Positions 32,552-40,996 of a DNA stretch of 64,000 nucleotides are shown here, piece after piece. The number at the start of each line of letters is the position of its first letter. The first letter of the stretch is position 1. The notes under the pieces were generated by a model. That model did no database searches, was not told where the DNA came from, and saw nothing but the letters and a program-made list of their open reading frames with translations. Source of the DNA: Vagococcus elongatus (GTDB lineage Bacteria; Bacillota; Bacilli; Lactobacillales; Vagococcaceae). The stretch spans positions 1 through 64,000 of the forward strand of contig NZ_NGKA01000014.1 of the NCBI RefSeq assembly GCF_003987645.1, given 5' to 3'. Made by a program: the position numbers and the translations under genes.

Positions 32552-32927
32552 AAAATTCACTCCTAACTGTTGTAATGGCTTCTTGTGGTTGACTGCTACC
32601 GAGTTTCACGGTTTTTCCTGCATAAGTCAGCTTTGGTCTTAACACATAAGAAATCACAGACTTCAAGAAGCCATAAGTTTTTTTGCCATCAAAGGTCTTT
32701 GTAGACATAAACCATGTCAGTGCGACAGGTAGTCCAAAGTATTTCAAGAATGCTCCCTCAATCATGGAGAGTGGTGGCAGATTGCCAAGAAGCATGACTG
32801 CAAAAATAGACACCACAAACCATGTCATTTGAGTAAAAGTAATCGGAAACGGTAGCTTAAAGTCGTTGATGGAATACAAGACTTTTTCTACCGACCAGAT
32901 ACTGGTATAGCTTCGTATTTTTTTCAT
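32535..32927 (-). CDS. orf17: Conjugation protein Orf17 (TcpE-like)
   Basis: A 130-aa membrane protein with two or three hydrophobic segments (WFVVSIFAVMLLGNLPPL and the following FGLPVALTWFM). It matches Tn916 Orf17 and the TcpE family. The ATG at 32927 with GAAAGGACTG upstream is chosen over a longer frame that starts at 33005. It overlaps orf16 by about 17 bases. Confidence 0.85.
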   Translation of the reverse strand: MKKIRSYTSIWSVEKVLYSINDFKLPFPITFTQMTWFVVSIFAVMLLGNLPPLSMIEGAFLKYFGLPVALTWFMSTKTFDGKKTYGFLKSVISYVLRPKLTYAGKTVKLGSSQPQEAITTVRSEFYGKSN

Positions 32928-33017
32928 GTAATCAGTCCTTTCATAAAAAAGAGGAATAGCTTTTTTAAGGCTACCCCTAAAATAAGAAAATCTGTCAGCA
33001 GTCATACACCAACAGAT

Positions 33018-33515
33018 TTAGTAGATGATTTCAATGACCCCATGATTAGTTGTGATAAATGTTCCCGAAAGTTCCAAATCACGGCCATAGGATTCATAAT
33101 CAATATAGTTTTGAAGACTGACTGGCACTTCGCCTAATGCTCCAGTTTCTTCAATATAGTAACGAGCCACGTCAGACATATCATCACAATCTGAATGAAT
33201 GATAATATCCTCTTGATGTTCGCTTAATTCTTCAAGGCTTGAAAAATAAGAGAGTAAAGCGGATAGCTCCGATTGTAATTCCTCTGGCAGTTCCGATATG
33301 ATCTCCCATAGGCGATTGAGTTCGCCAATGGAAGTATATTCGCTCACTGGAACAGGCATTTCATAATCATGGATTGCATATTCCTCATACTCATCATTCA
33401 AGCCGATTTTTTCTTTGACTTCCTCAAAGTCAATGGGAAAGGTAAACCAAGCTCCGACTAATTCGCCCTCATTGTATTTACCTAAGTTCGCAATATATAC
33501 AGCCATATCGTCCAT
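33018..33515 (-). CDS. ardA: Antirestriction protein ArdA (Orf18)
   Basis: A 165-aa very acidic protein of the ArdA family, a DNA mimic that blocks type I restriction enzymes in a new host just after transfer. It matches Tn916 Orf18 in size. The family start (MAVYIANLGKYNEGELVGAWF) and the acidic C-terminal half are both clear. Sits between orf19 and orf17 in the transfer operon. Confidence 0.9.
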   Translation of the reverse strand: MDDMAVYIANLGKYNEGELVGAWFTFPIDFEEVKEKIGLNDEYEEYAIHDYEMPVPVSEYTSIGELNRLWEIISELPEELQSELSALLSYFSSLEELSEHQEDIIIHSDCDDMSDVARYYIEETGALGEVPVSLQNYIDYESYGRDLELSGTFITTNHGVIEIIY

Positions 33516-33530
33516 ATGTTCACGTCCTTT

Positions 33531-33752
33531 CTACGCTCCAATAATGCGGTTGAAAAGTTCTAACAGAATATCTTTGACACCTGCTGCATTGAAGACCAAG
33601 CCGATTGCGATAATCGCAATAATCAAAAAACCAATGAGTTTACTAAACTCACGTTTGAAACCAAGATAAAGCCCAATCACAACGATTGCTAATAGCACTA
33701 AGGATTGAGCATTTGATAGAAACCAGTTATATAGGTTTTGTCCGAAATTCAT
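33531..33752 (-). CDS. orf19: Conjugation membrane protein Orf19
   Basis: A 73-aa protein with two hydrophobic helices (LVLLAIVVIGLYLGF and LIGFLIIAIIAIGLVF). It matches Tn916 Orf19 in size and place, and is probably a small membrane part of the channel. GGAGAAC precedes the ATG. Confidence 0.85.
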   Translation of the reverse strand: MNFGQNLYNWFLSNAQSLVLLAIVVIGLYLGFKREFSKLIGFLIIAIIAIGLVFNAAGVKDILLELFNRIIGA

Positions 33753-33793
33753 ACAATTGTTCTCCTCTCTGTATTCAATGAATTTGTATTAAG

Positions 33794-34981
33794 TTATTTT
33801 TTTGTTATCACGTCCTGTTCTTTTGCCGACAGTTGCTTCAAAATCTGCATATGTCGTTCTGTCAGCTTTGCATGGTCGAGAATCTCTTTGATGACCTGCG
33901 TCTGATTAAGTTCATCAAGTTTGATGGCCATTTTTAAGGTGGGAGCGACTTGATGAGAAAGCCAGCCTAGCGTTCGCTGGAATGAATAAGGCTCTGGTTT
34001 GGTGGTCAATTTGAGTTGTTCTCTATTGTGTCCGATAAACCAAGCCCATTCTTCACTAATTTTCCAATCCGAACGAGGTTTTGAATCGTCCTTATCCACA
34101 AAACGAAGATAGCGGTTGATAATTTTAAAGGCGGTCCGCTCTGGCTTGCCATAGGTTAATAAATCAACGACAGCATAATAGGCACGTTCATTTTTTAAGC
34201 GAATCTCAAAGCGATTTTTCACATCAGCGTCTTCAATGGGAATGTTATTCTTCTTGTATTGCTCATAATCTTTTTCATAGACACAGAAATAGACTTCACT
34301 TTGTAATGAACCGATATAGAGCGTATTGCCCATACATTCCTTTTCATCTTTGCGTACCAGTTCGCCACTGCGATAGCTTTTGAAACTGCGGAAGACGGAA
34401 ACACATTCTTCCTGCCTACATTTTTCTGTCAACTCTGGAATATTCAAAATTCCAGTCTTATCATTGATAGCAAGGTCAATTCGTTTCATCACACCACCAG
34501 CTATCAAACAATCCATGAAAAACTCATACCAGCTCCGCTCTTGTGCCAGAAGATAGCTTTCAAATTGACGGCACCCACGTCCTTTTAATTCCACAAGAAT
34601 ACCTTTCTCTAAGTCGTTAGAACAAAGGACAAAAATATCGCCTAAGTGGTAATGTTCTGAATAGGAATAAAAGCCATAGTCCTCATTGAGAAAATAAGAG
34701 AGCTTTAAACGCAAGATTTCTTCCACCACTTTCTGAACATTCGTCGTCGGAAAGCGAATCCGTACATAATCAAAGAGCATTTCTAAAGGAGCATCGGGAT
34801 TGAAGCGTCCCAATGTTTCCCAAAGCAACTGTTGTAAATCATTTGATGGCTTGACTTTGCCTGTTTCAATATCACTTAGATACTGCCTTGTAATGCCTGT
34901 AGCAACTGCCAAACGATTTTGAGTAAGCCCATAAGCCAAGCGTGTTTCCTGTAGTTTCTGTCCGCTTTTTTCTTTATTCAG
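33794..34981 (-). CDS. orf20: Relaxase/replication initiator Orf20, probable CTG start
   Basis: A Rep_trans-type replication initiation factor of about 395 aa that nicks oriT and starts transfer and plasmid-like replication. It has an N-terminal XRE helix-turn-helix (ETRLAYGLTQNRLAVATGI) followed by the Rep domain. The frame can be extended to TTG 35014, but that start has no ribosome-binding site. GGAGGG lies 6 bases before CTG (34981-34979), giving LNKEKSGQK as the first residues, so CTG is the likely start. The oriT hairpins lie directly upstream. Confidence 0.8.
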   Translation of the reverse strand: MNKEKSGQKLQETRLAYGLTQNRLAVATGITRQYLSDIETGKVKPSNDLQQLLWETLGRFNPDAPLEMLFDYVRIRFPTTNVQKVVEEILRLKLSYFLNEDYGFYSYSEHYHLGDIFVLCSNDLEKGILVELKGRGCRQFESYLLAQERSWYEFFMDCLIAGGVMKRIDLAINDKTGILNIPELTEKCRQEECVSVFRSFKSYRSGELVRKDEKECMGNTLYIGSLQSEVYFCVYEKDYEQYKKNNIPIEDADVKNRFEIRLKNERAYYAVVDLLTYGKPERTAFKIINRYLRFVDKDDSKPRSDWKISEEWAWFIGHNREQLKLTTKPEPYSFQRTLGWLSHQVAPTLKMAIKLDELNQTQVIKEILDHAKLTERHMQILKQLSAKEQDVITKK

Positions 34982-35110
34982 CTTTATCCCTCCAATCAAA
35001 AAAGCAAATGTCAACTTTTAGTCACTTAGTTGACACCTGCCTGTCTGCTTAAAATCCCTTGTACTTAAAGGGTAAACTTCAATTTTTGTCTCTGTTATTT
35101 GTCGATTTGT

Positions 35111-35164
35111 ACCCCCCTGTTAGATACGGGGGGTTAAGTGCTGGCGTGGCTGGCGCCACACCAG
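35111..35164. other. oriT-type hairpins of the Tn916 family
   Basis: Two inverted repeats between orf20 and orf21: ACCCCCC (35111-35117) / GGGGGGT (35128-35134), and CTGGCGTGG (35141-35149) / CCACACCAG (35156-35164). Position and the C6/G6 hairpin match the Tn916 origin of transfer, where the relaxase nicks next to the C/G-rich hairpin. Confidence 0.75.
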
Positions 35165-35172
35165 CCAGCAAA

Positions 35173-36558
35173 TCAGTCCACACCTGCGACTTTCGCTTCG
35201 CACGTCGCCTGCGTGTCCTGTTTGCTGTGGGATAACCTTTTTATATCCTCTAAGAAATCATGTCCTTTAGGTACAAGGGGAGTATAAAATTCAGAGATAA
35301 CACTTGTGCCAACATCAACATAACCTCGTCCTTTAATCTGCTTTAGGAAAAAATCTTTCTGTACGTCACTGCCAAACATCATGCCATAACCCATTTCAGA
35401 CATACGACCTAAAGCCACTCTAAAATTAAACTGGTCACGGATTCCGTCGCCTAAATATTTTGCGTCGGGTCTTTGACAAGCCAGTATCAGAAAGAAACCA
35501 GCTTGACGACCTAACATAACAATCTGTTTCAGCTTGTTAAGCACTGCGGTATTTTCTTTTGTTCCCAGCATTTCCATAAAAGCCACGTATTCATCAAAGA
35601 TAAGAAAATGTGCTGGCAATCCTAAGTATGCATAGCTTTCGCCTGTCTTGTAGTGTTCCATCTTTTTCATGGCTTCACTGCGTTTCATCATTTCATCATA
35701 GAAAAGGTCAATGCAAGATAACATATCCTCTTTTCTGTAGTAGACATTTCCCATTACAGAGCCTAAGTCTGCAAGGTCAGCGTTCTTTGGGTCAAGGATG
35801 TATAGTTTTGAGTTGGTATGAAGCAGAGCTTCAATCAGTGTCAGTATGAAATAGGTTTTACCGCCACCAGTTCCCCCAGCAATCAGCATGTGAGGGAGCT
35901 TGTTGTATTCCCACCAGACATTTGTCATTAAGCGGAGTTTACCATCTTTGGCTTGTACTTCATCAATGGAAAGTCGGTTGGCAATAGTGTCATAGAGCAA
36001 GGTATATTCTACATAAGAATCCTTTAGCTCCTTGTCGGTCAATTCACAGTACAAACCACTTTCTAGTTTTTTCTCCAAGTGTAAAAGCTGGTCTTGATAT
36101 TTTCCCAGCGTAATTTCCACTTGGATATGAATTAAACCGTTTTTCAGTCTATAGAAAATTTTAGGGAAGTAGGTTATCTTTTCCTTTGTCCGACTGGTAC
36201 TATCCTTGAAGAAGCCATCAGTTTTGACTTGTTCCGATTCATACCACTTGTTTTCAAGTATCATCTTTGCCAGCTTTTGACGGTGCTGTAGTTGTTTGAA
36301 CGTATCGTATCGATATCTTCTGAATAGAAGCACCCCCAGCAAGCAGACAAGAATTGCGACACTGAAACTGATAGCTAAATATGAAATGTCAATTTTATCT
36401 GTTTGTGAGTGGTTTAAGTCCTGCCAGTTGATCTGCTGGATTGTCTTCACATGAAACAGTCCGACAACCAGCAGGAAAACAGTCAGAAGTAAAGCAATCG
36501 TAAAATGAAAGACTAAATCTTTATCAGACGGGCGAATCCTTTTACCACGCTGTTTCAT
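35173..36558 (-). CDS. orf21: Coupling protein Orf21 (FtsK/SpoIIIE-like, TcpA)
   Basis: A 461-aa DNA-pumping ATPase that brings the relaxase-DNA complex to the channel. It has two N-terminal membrane helices (about 15-35 and 50-75), Walker A GGTGGGKTYF, Walker B HFLIFDEYV and a LACQRPDAKYLGDGIRDQ block. Length equals that of Tn916 Orf21. AGGAGG precedes the ATG. Its 3' end adjoins oriT. Confidence 0.9.
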   Translation of the reverse strand: MKQRGKRIRPSDKDLVFHFTIALLLTVFLLVVGLFHVKTIQQINWQDLNHSQTDKIDISYLAISFSVAILVCLLGVLLFRRYRYDTFKQLQHRQKLAKMILENKWYESEQVKTDGFFKDSTSRTKEKITYFPKIFYRLKNGLIHIQVEITLGKYQDQLLHLEKKLESGLYCELTDKELKDSYVEYTLLYDTIANRLSIDEVQAKDGKLRLMTNVWWEYNKLPHMLIAGGTGGGKTYFILTLIEALLHTNSKLYILDPKNADLADLGSVMGNVYYRKEDMLSCIDLFYDEMMKRSEAMKKMEHYKTGESYAYLGLPAHFLIFDEYVAFMEMLGTKENTAVLNKLKQIVMLGRQAGFFLILACQRPDAKYLGDGIRDQFNFRVALGRMSEMGYGMMFGSDVQKDFFLKQIKGRGYVDVGTSVISEFYTPLVPKGHDFLEDIKRLSHSKQDTQATCEAKVAGVD

Positions 36559-36587
36559 GAGTAAAATCCTCCTTTCACCCCTAGCGT

Positions 36588-36971
36588 CTATTTATCTTGT
36601 ATAGATTCTTTCTTTGGTTGAGGTTGTGTTTTAAAGGAATTGGAATCATTTGTCAGCACAATATCATCAGCCTTGATATACCAGTCAACATCAGCACCCA
36701 TATAGGTAACAGTAGCCACCGTATCAGCAACTGGATTGATAAGCTCCACTCGTGCGTTGTAGTCAAACTCTTTCAGTGGAACACTGGCAGGAATACTCAC
36801 TTGAATCATGCGTCCTTGTCCTTTGGATTTAAGGTCATAGGTTCTTTCCTTGATTTCTTCCGATACTGTACCGTCTTCATTTTGGATTCTTACTTCACGA
36901 CGGAGTGCAGAGAACTTCAATTCCCCGAATGTAGCTTCTTTTTCTAAAACAATGCCATTGGCTAATCTCAT
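36588..36971 (-). CDS. orf22: YdcP/DUF961 protein Orf22
   Basis: A 127-aa protein of the DUF961 (YdcP) family at the start of the Tn916 transfer operon. It is a sequence relative of orf23, which lies just upstream. Its role in conjugation is not known in detail. GAGAGGAAAA precedes the ATG. Confidence 0.85.
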   Translation of the reverse strand: MRLANGIVLEKEATFGELKFSALRREVRIQNEDGTVSEEIKERTYDLKSKGQGRMIQVSIPASVPLKEFDYNARVELINPVADTVATVTYMGADVDWYIKADDIVLTNDSNSFKTQPQPKKESIQDK

Positions 36972-36987
36972 AATTTTTCCTCTCTTT

Positions 36988-37302
36988 CTATTCTTTAATC
37001 ATGTCGTCAGCTTCTAAGATGTAATTAGTAAAGCCACGAGTACCGATTTTATAGCCCACGGCAGTAATGCGTGGATTGACGAGCTTCACACGTTCCTCAA
37101 AGCCGAAATGTTTTTCGCCAGCTTCAGCAGGAAGTACCACCACAATATCATCTGCACGTTGTACATCTGAATAGAGATTATAACTTCGTGATAAGATGGT
37201 AAGCTGTCCGTTGATTCTTCGCTGTACGATTTTATCCTCGCCAGCAAATTCTAAATTTCCGAATGTTTTTTTCATGTTAGGAATGACAAATTTAAGTTCC
37301 AT
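36988..37302 (-). CDS. orf23: YdcP/DUF961 protein Orf23
   Basis: A 104-aa DUF961 protein, first full gene of the transfer operon, matching Tn916 Orf23 in size and order. It shares FGxLxFAG-like and RRINGQ/RREV segments with orf22. AAAGGATAAG precedes the ATG. Confidence 0.85.
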   Translation of the reverse strand: MELKFVIPNMKKTFGNLEFAGEDKIVQRRINGQLTILSRSYNLYSDVQRADDIVVVLPAEAGEKHFGFEERVKLVNPRITAVGYKIGTRGFTNYILEADDMIKE

Positions 37303-37332
37303 ATTTTTACTTATCCTTTCTGTTTAATGGTT

Positions 37333-37404
37333 TCATGAATCTAATTTGTTTGATGGTCTATAGGGTGGGGAACGACCTTTATTTTTTAGTAGTTTTGCTC
37401 TCAT
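37333..37404 (-). CDS. Possible 23-codon leader ORF upstream of orf23
   Basis: ATG 37404 with AGGTGACGTT before it; the product is a basic peptide (MRAKLLKNKGRSPPYRPSN then KLDS). It ends 31 bases before orf23. Could be a leader peptide or a short form of Tn916 orf24; not provable from sequence. Confidence 0.4.
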   Translation of the reverse strand: MRAKLLKNKGRSPPYRPSNKLDS

Positions 37405-37430
37405 AACGTCACCTGCTTTCAAAATTGGGT

Positions 37431-37465
37431 AAAAAAATAGACGCTCTTTTTATTCAGAACGTCTA
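37431..37465 (-). terminator. Terminator of the peptidase gene
   Basis: On the minus strand TAGACGTTC / GAGCGTCTA is followed by TTTTTTT. It separates the peptidase from the transfer operon. The stem resembles that of the terminator at 6928-6959. Confidence 0.8.
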
Positions 37466-37506
37466 ATAGTGTATTCAAATTTATTTATTTTGAATAATAA
37501 TTAATC

Positions 37507-38334
37507 TTAAGTATTATTTTGCAGGTTTAACTTCTCTTGAATTATGGTTTTAAATTCAAGTAATTCTACAGATTTAACATAGTAGCCTAAATTAGTCATT
37601 ACAGATGTTCTGCTGACTACTTTTTGTTGTGTAGGTATATCAATGACTGATACTTCACCGCTTGCATTCATTGTTGGACCAGCATACAGAATACCTAAAA
37701 AAATTAATCTTTTAGCTCCCACATAAGTAGTACCCTTTTTATCAGAATAGCCATTGTCATTTAAAATATAAATTGGTGATCCAGATGACCCTGGAAAAGC
37801 AGAAATGTCTGCTAAAGCAATTCCTTTTTCGTTAAAATCATAAGCAGGGTGTGACGCTGTATAGCCTTTTCTAAAAATAGGATAATTATTCTTACTGTCC
37901 CATAATCCTATTGGATATCCAATCATTACAATTTCTTCTAAAGCACTTAATTCCATTAATTTCTCTAGACTAGGAATCAAGCTTTCCTCGTTAGCTATAT
38001 AAAATACTTCTTTTCCTGTTCGCCTTTTTACTTCCTCAAATATTGGATTTATAAATGTAAAACACAAATCTTTTTCAGAATGAAAAAACCATTCTGTCTG
38101 TAATGTGAGTGCATAGTTTTCTTTAATTTCACCATCTTCTTCTCTTAAATGTAGAAGAAACTTTACTGTTTCAGTTCTATTATAGTTTACAACATGTTTG
38201 TTAGTAATAAGAACAGGAATGGTAAGCTCTCCTTGCTTAAAGTTAAAAAAGAATCCTGTTCCAGAAGAACCATCATGAGCTTCTATTCTCACAGTATTAA
38301 ACATCAATCGTTCTGCCAAACTAATCGGTTTCAT
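37507..38334 (-). CDS. Trypsin-like serine peptidase, ICE cargo
   Basis: A 275-aa cytoplasmic-looking protein (no signal peptide) of the trypsin-like peptidase group. Catalytic candidates: His in ITNKHVV, Asp in SEKDLCFT, Ser in FPGSSGSPI. It lies between the transfer operon and the rlmD-side end of the ICE. The ATG at 38334 with GGAGGG 5 bases upstream is chosen over an earlier frame start. Role unknown; lone trypsin-like proteases on mobile elements sometimes belong to defence systems, but no partner gene is seen here. Confidence 0.75.
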   Translation of the reverse strand: MKPISLAERLMFNTVRIEAHDGSSGTGFFFNFKQGELTIPVLITNKHVVNYNRTETVKFLLHLREEDGEIKENYALTLQTEWFFHSEKDLCFTFINPIFEEVKRRTGKEVFYIANEESLIPSLEKLMELSALEEIVMIGYPIGLWDSKNNYPIFRKGYTASHPAYDFNEKGIALADISAFPGSSGSPIYILNDNGYSDKKGTTYVGAKRLIFLGILYAGPTMNASGEVSVIDIPTQQKVVSRTSVMTNLGYYVKSVELLEFKTIIQEKLNLQNNT

Positions 38335-38380
38335 ATTAACCCTCCAAAATGTAAATAAGTTTTTCATAGACATGGCTTGT

Positions 38381-38551
38381 CTATTTTCTTGTATCTACGC
38401 ACTCTATATCAATTACTACAGAAACATTGATGTAGTTTTTAATCACTTTATTTCTGATTTTACCGCCCTCATTCGTAAAGACGATATGTTTGTAAAAGTG
38501 CTTGAAATAAAGGATTTCTACGTATCTGCTCGTTGTAGCAACACAATAGTC
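38381..38551 (-). other. Orphan C-terminal segment of the serine recombinase
   Basis: In the recombinase frame, reading on from the core, this gives 56 codons (DYCVATTSRYVEILYFKHFY and on to IDIECVDTRK) and then TAG at 38383-38381. It has no start of its own and becomes joined to the recombinase only in the circular ICE. The first 30 bases also encode the substitute rlmD tail in another frame. Confidence 0.6.
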
Positions 38552-39885
38552 TCCACATGGTTCGTCTGCGGGAACATATCCACCGGCTGTACTTTTGCTA
38601 ATCGATAGCCATGCTCTTCATACCGCTTGACATCCCGAGCAAAACTTGCAGGATTGCAGGAAACATAAACTATTTTATCTGGACTCATCTCCGCTGATGT
38701 TTCGATAAAACTCTCCGCCAATCCTTTTCTGGGAGGGTCCACGATCAACACGTCTGCAGAAACACCTTCCGCCTGCCATTTAGGTAAAAGTTTTTCCGCT
38801 GCCCCCACCTCAAATGTCGCATTTTCGATGTAGTTTATTTGCTGATTGGTTCTAGCATCCTTTACCGCCTGAGGAACGATTTCCATACCGTAGACATGTT
38901 TGACTTTATTCGCAAGAGACAAGCCGATCGTTCCGATACCGCAGTAAGCATCGATCACGATATCCGAAGATTTTAAATCAGCAAAGTCTATTGCTGTCTG
39001 ATATAATTTTTCTGCCTGCTCTGTGTTCACTTGGAAAAAGGACCCCGCAGAAATTTGATACTGATTTCCTAGGAGCTGATCAGTGATAAATTCTTTCCCA
39101 AATAAATTTCTTGTTTCCTTGCCTAAGATGACATTGGTCTTTTCACCATTGATATTTTGCATGATAGAAACTACATGAGGTAATTCAGCTGCGATAGCTT
39201 CCACAATTTTTTCCACTTGAAAAATCTTCGCCACCCGCGTCACCAAAACAATCATCATCTCTTCCGTATAAAAGCCTCTTCTGACGATAATATGACGAAT
39301 CAGTCCAGTATGATCCTCCTCATTATAGGGCTTCACTTTAAATCTTCTCAAAATATCTCTGACGGCGATGATGGCGTCATCGATTTCTTTATGCTGAATA
39401 TAAAAATCTTCGATAGGTACTAAATCATGACTGTTTTTCCGATAAAAACCGGTAGAGAGTTCACCATCAACACGGCGAACAGGAATCTGTGCCTTGTTCC
39501 GGTACCTATACGGTTCAGCCATCCCTAACGTAGGTGCAACTTCTACGTCTGTCATCTTTGCAATTTTTTCCAAAACATTCACAACTTGTTCTCGTTTAAA
39601 GGTCAGTTGAGCTTCATAGGTCATATGTTGCAAAGGAGCAATCCCCGTCCGAATCAATTCCTGCTTCAAGTCTTCATTTCGAACCGCTGATTTCTCAAGA
39701 TAACTGATAACTTTGCCAAAACCGAATTTTTTCCCTGTTTTTAAGATATGGATATTGACCTTTTCTGTCGGCAAAGCATTTTCAACAAAGATGGGATACC
39801 CTTCTATCTTTGCCACACCCAAACCTTCATGGGTTAAATCTACTATATCTGCAATCACTTGGTCATTTTTTTTCACTGGATACAT
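38518..39885 (-). CDS. rlmD: 23S rRNA (uracil-5-)-methyltransferase RlmD, ICE-modified 3' end
   Basis: A 455-aa RlmD/RumA-type (RlmCD in Gram-positives) enzyme that methylates uridine in 23S rRNA using S-adenosylmethionine. It has an N-terminal TRAM domain (VADIVDLTHEGLGVAKIEGY), a SAM-binding block (DAYCGIGTIGLSLA) and the catalytic Cys in YVSCNPASFARDV. The last 11 residues (after HV) come from the ICE, which replaces the host codons and restores a stop. The gene therefore stays intact after insertion. It is downstream of dgkB, separated by a terminator. Confidence 0.9.
   Translation of the reverse strand: MYPVKKNDQVIADIVDLTHEGLGVAKIEGYPIFVENALPTEKVNIHILKTGKKFGFGKVISYLEKSAVRNEDLKQELIRTGIAPLQHMTYEAQLTFKREQVVNVLEKIAKMTDVEVAPTLGMAEPYRYRNKAQIPVRRVDGELSTGFYRKNSHDLVPIEDFYIQHKEIDDAIIAVRDILRRFKVKPYNEEDHTGLIRHIIVRRGFYTEEMMIVLVTRVAKIFQVEKIVEAIAAELPHVVSIMQNINGEKTNVILGKETRNLFGKEFITDQLLGNQYQISAGSFFQVNTEQAEKLYQTAIDFADLKSSDIVIDAYCGIGTIGLSLANKVKHVYGMEIVPQAVKDARTNQQINYIENATFEVGAAEKLLPKWQAEGVSADVLIVDPPRKGLAESFIETSAEMSPDKIVYVSCNPASFARDVKRYEEHGYRLAKVQPVDMFPQTNHVETIVLLQRADT
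38552..38559. repeat. ICE attachment core, rlmD side
   Basis: TCCACATG within rlmD, same 8 bases as at 7149-7156. Codons before it belong to resident rlmD; codons after it are ICE DNA. Confidence 0.75.
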
Positions 39886-39922
39886 AAAACACCTTCACTT
39901 TCTTTTCCTATCCAAACACAAC

Positions 39923-39948
39923 AAAAGGAATCAGTTGCCTGATTCCTT
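39923..39948 (-). terminator. Terminator between dgkB and rlmD
   Basis: GGAATCAG-GCAA-CTGATTCC followed by TTTTG on the minus strand, just after dgkB. Confidence 0.8.
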
Positions 39949-39960
39949 CAATCTATTCAG

Positions 39961-40980
39961 TTAAGAAATTTTTCCATCCCCATCTAAATCCTCACCTGTC
40001 AATCCTTCCACCTCTTTGACGAAGGCTTCTGAAACTTCCAAGATTTCTTCATCTCCTGCAATCGCATCTTCTGAAATTTCATCCAAATTGACGAAAAATT
40101 CAATGTGTTGAGGCAGAACTTCAAAAGTCATCGGCGCATCTCCGCCATATTCCCCGTCAAGGTTGATCATCATCCGCACATCATCGTCCAATGCTTCAGC
40201 GTAGAGCTTAGATGTTTTCGTGTACAAGATGTTAGGATCATTCACGTGTTTGCCGCCATTTAATAGCAAAACAATCAAAGCTAAAATTTCAATGATATTG
40301 GCTGTTTTTACTACAATAAGGGAAAATTTCCCGTCATCTAGTTGCGCATCAGGGGCAATTGTTTCAAAACCGCCTATCGAATTAGTCAAGCCTAAGAAAA
40401 ACATTGAGGCTTTCCCGTCATACTCCCCGTCATCATATTTCAGTTTCATATTGATTGGTTTTACTCGTGGCAGCATTTCCGCACCTTTAACCAAATAGGC
40501 TAAGTAACCAAAAACACTTTTCAATTGAGAAGGCACTTCGTAGGTCAGTTCTGTCAAATAACCTCCAGCACCAATATTAATAAAATATTGCGTGTCAGCT
40601 TTCCCGATATCGATTTTTAACGTTTGATTTTTTGCGATCACTTTTGCTGCTTCGATCACATCTGTGCGGGGGATTTTCAACGCGCGAGCATAATCGTTGG
40701 TCGTCCCGCCCGGGATAATAGCTATCTTCGGTCTTTTCTCCAATGGGGCGATACCATTAATCACCTGATTGATGGTACCATCTCCGCCAGCTGCTATGAC
40801 TAAGTCAAACCCAGCCAAGGCTGCCCGACGTGCTTCTTTTTCAGCTGAATCAGGTTCGGGAGTGGTGGCATAGGCACTTGCTTCATATCCCGCATCTTCC
40901 AATATTGTCAGAATATCCGGCAAATTTTTCTTTAACAGTTCTTTACCAGATGTAGGATTATAAATTACTCTTGCTTTCAT
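39961..40980 (-). CDS. dgkB: Diacylglycerol kinase, DgkB type
   Basis: A 339-aa soluble lipid kinase that phosphorylates diacylglycerol from lipoteichoic acid synthesis. ATP-binding GGDGTINQVINGI lies at about 65-77, with a GGTTNDYAR motif and the C-terminal domain of the family. Length fits DgkB/YegS-like enzymes with a short acidic tail. The ATG preceded by GAGGGAAAG is chosen. It follows gatB by 16 bases, so it is probably cotranscribed with gatCAB, as is common in this group. Confidence 0.85.
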   Translation of the reverse strand: MKARVIYNPTSGKELLKKNLPDILTILEDAGYEASAYATTPEPDSAEKEARRAALAGFDLVIAAGGDGTINQVINGIAPLEKRPKIAIIPGGTTNDYARALKIPRTDVIEAAKVIAKNQTLKIDIGKADTQYFINIGAGGYLTELTYEVPSQLKSVFGYLAYLVKGAEMLPRVKPINMKLKYDDGEYDGKASMFFLGLTNSIGGFETIAPDAQLDDGKFSLIVVKTANIIEILALIVLLLNGGKHVNDPNILYTKTSKLYAEALDDDVRMMINLDGEYGGDAPMTFEVLPQHIEFFVNLDEISEDAIAGDEEILEVSEAFVKEVEGLTGEDLDGDGKIS

Positions 40981-40996
40981 CACTTTCCCTCATGCA

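Larger units (their letters stand above)
7149..38559. mobile_element. Tn916-family ICE with serine recombinase and glycoside-catabolism cargo
   Basis: An integrated conjugative element of about 31.4 kb between two TCCACATG repeats (7149-7156 and 38552-38559). It is inserted in the last codons of rlmD, and its right end carries a substitute rlmD tail that keeps the gene in frame. The backbone genes match Tn916 in order, length and motifs. The module order on the minus strand is attachment site, peptidase, orf23 to orf13, cargo, orf6-like, orf7-orf8, SHOCT-like protein, recombinase; orf9 is on the plus strand. No resistance gene was seen. Confidence 0.85.
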
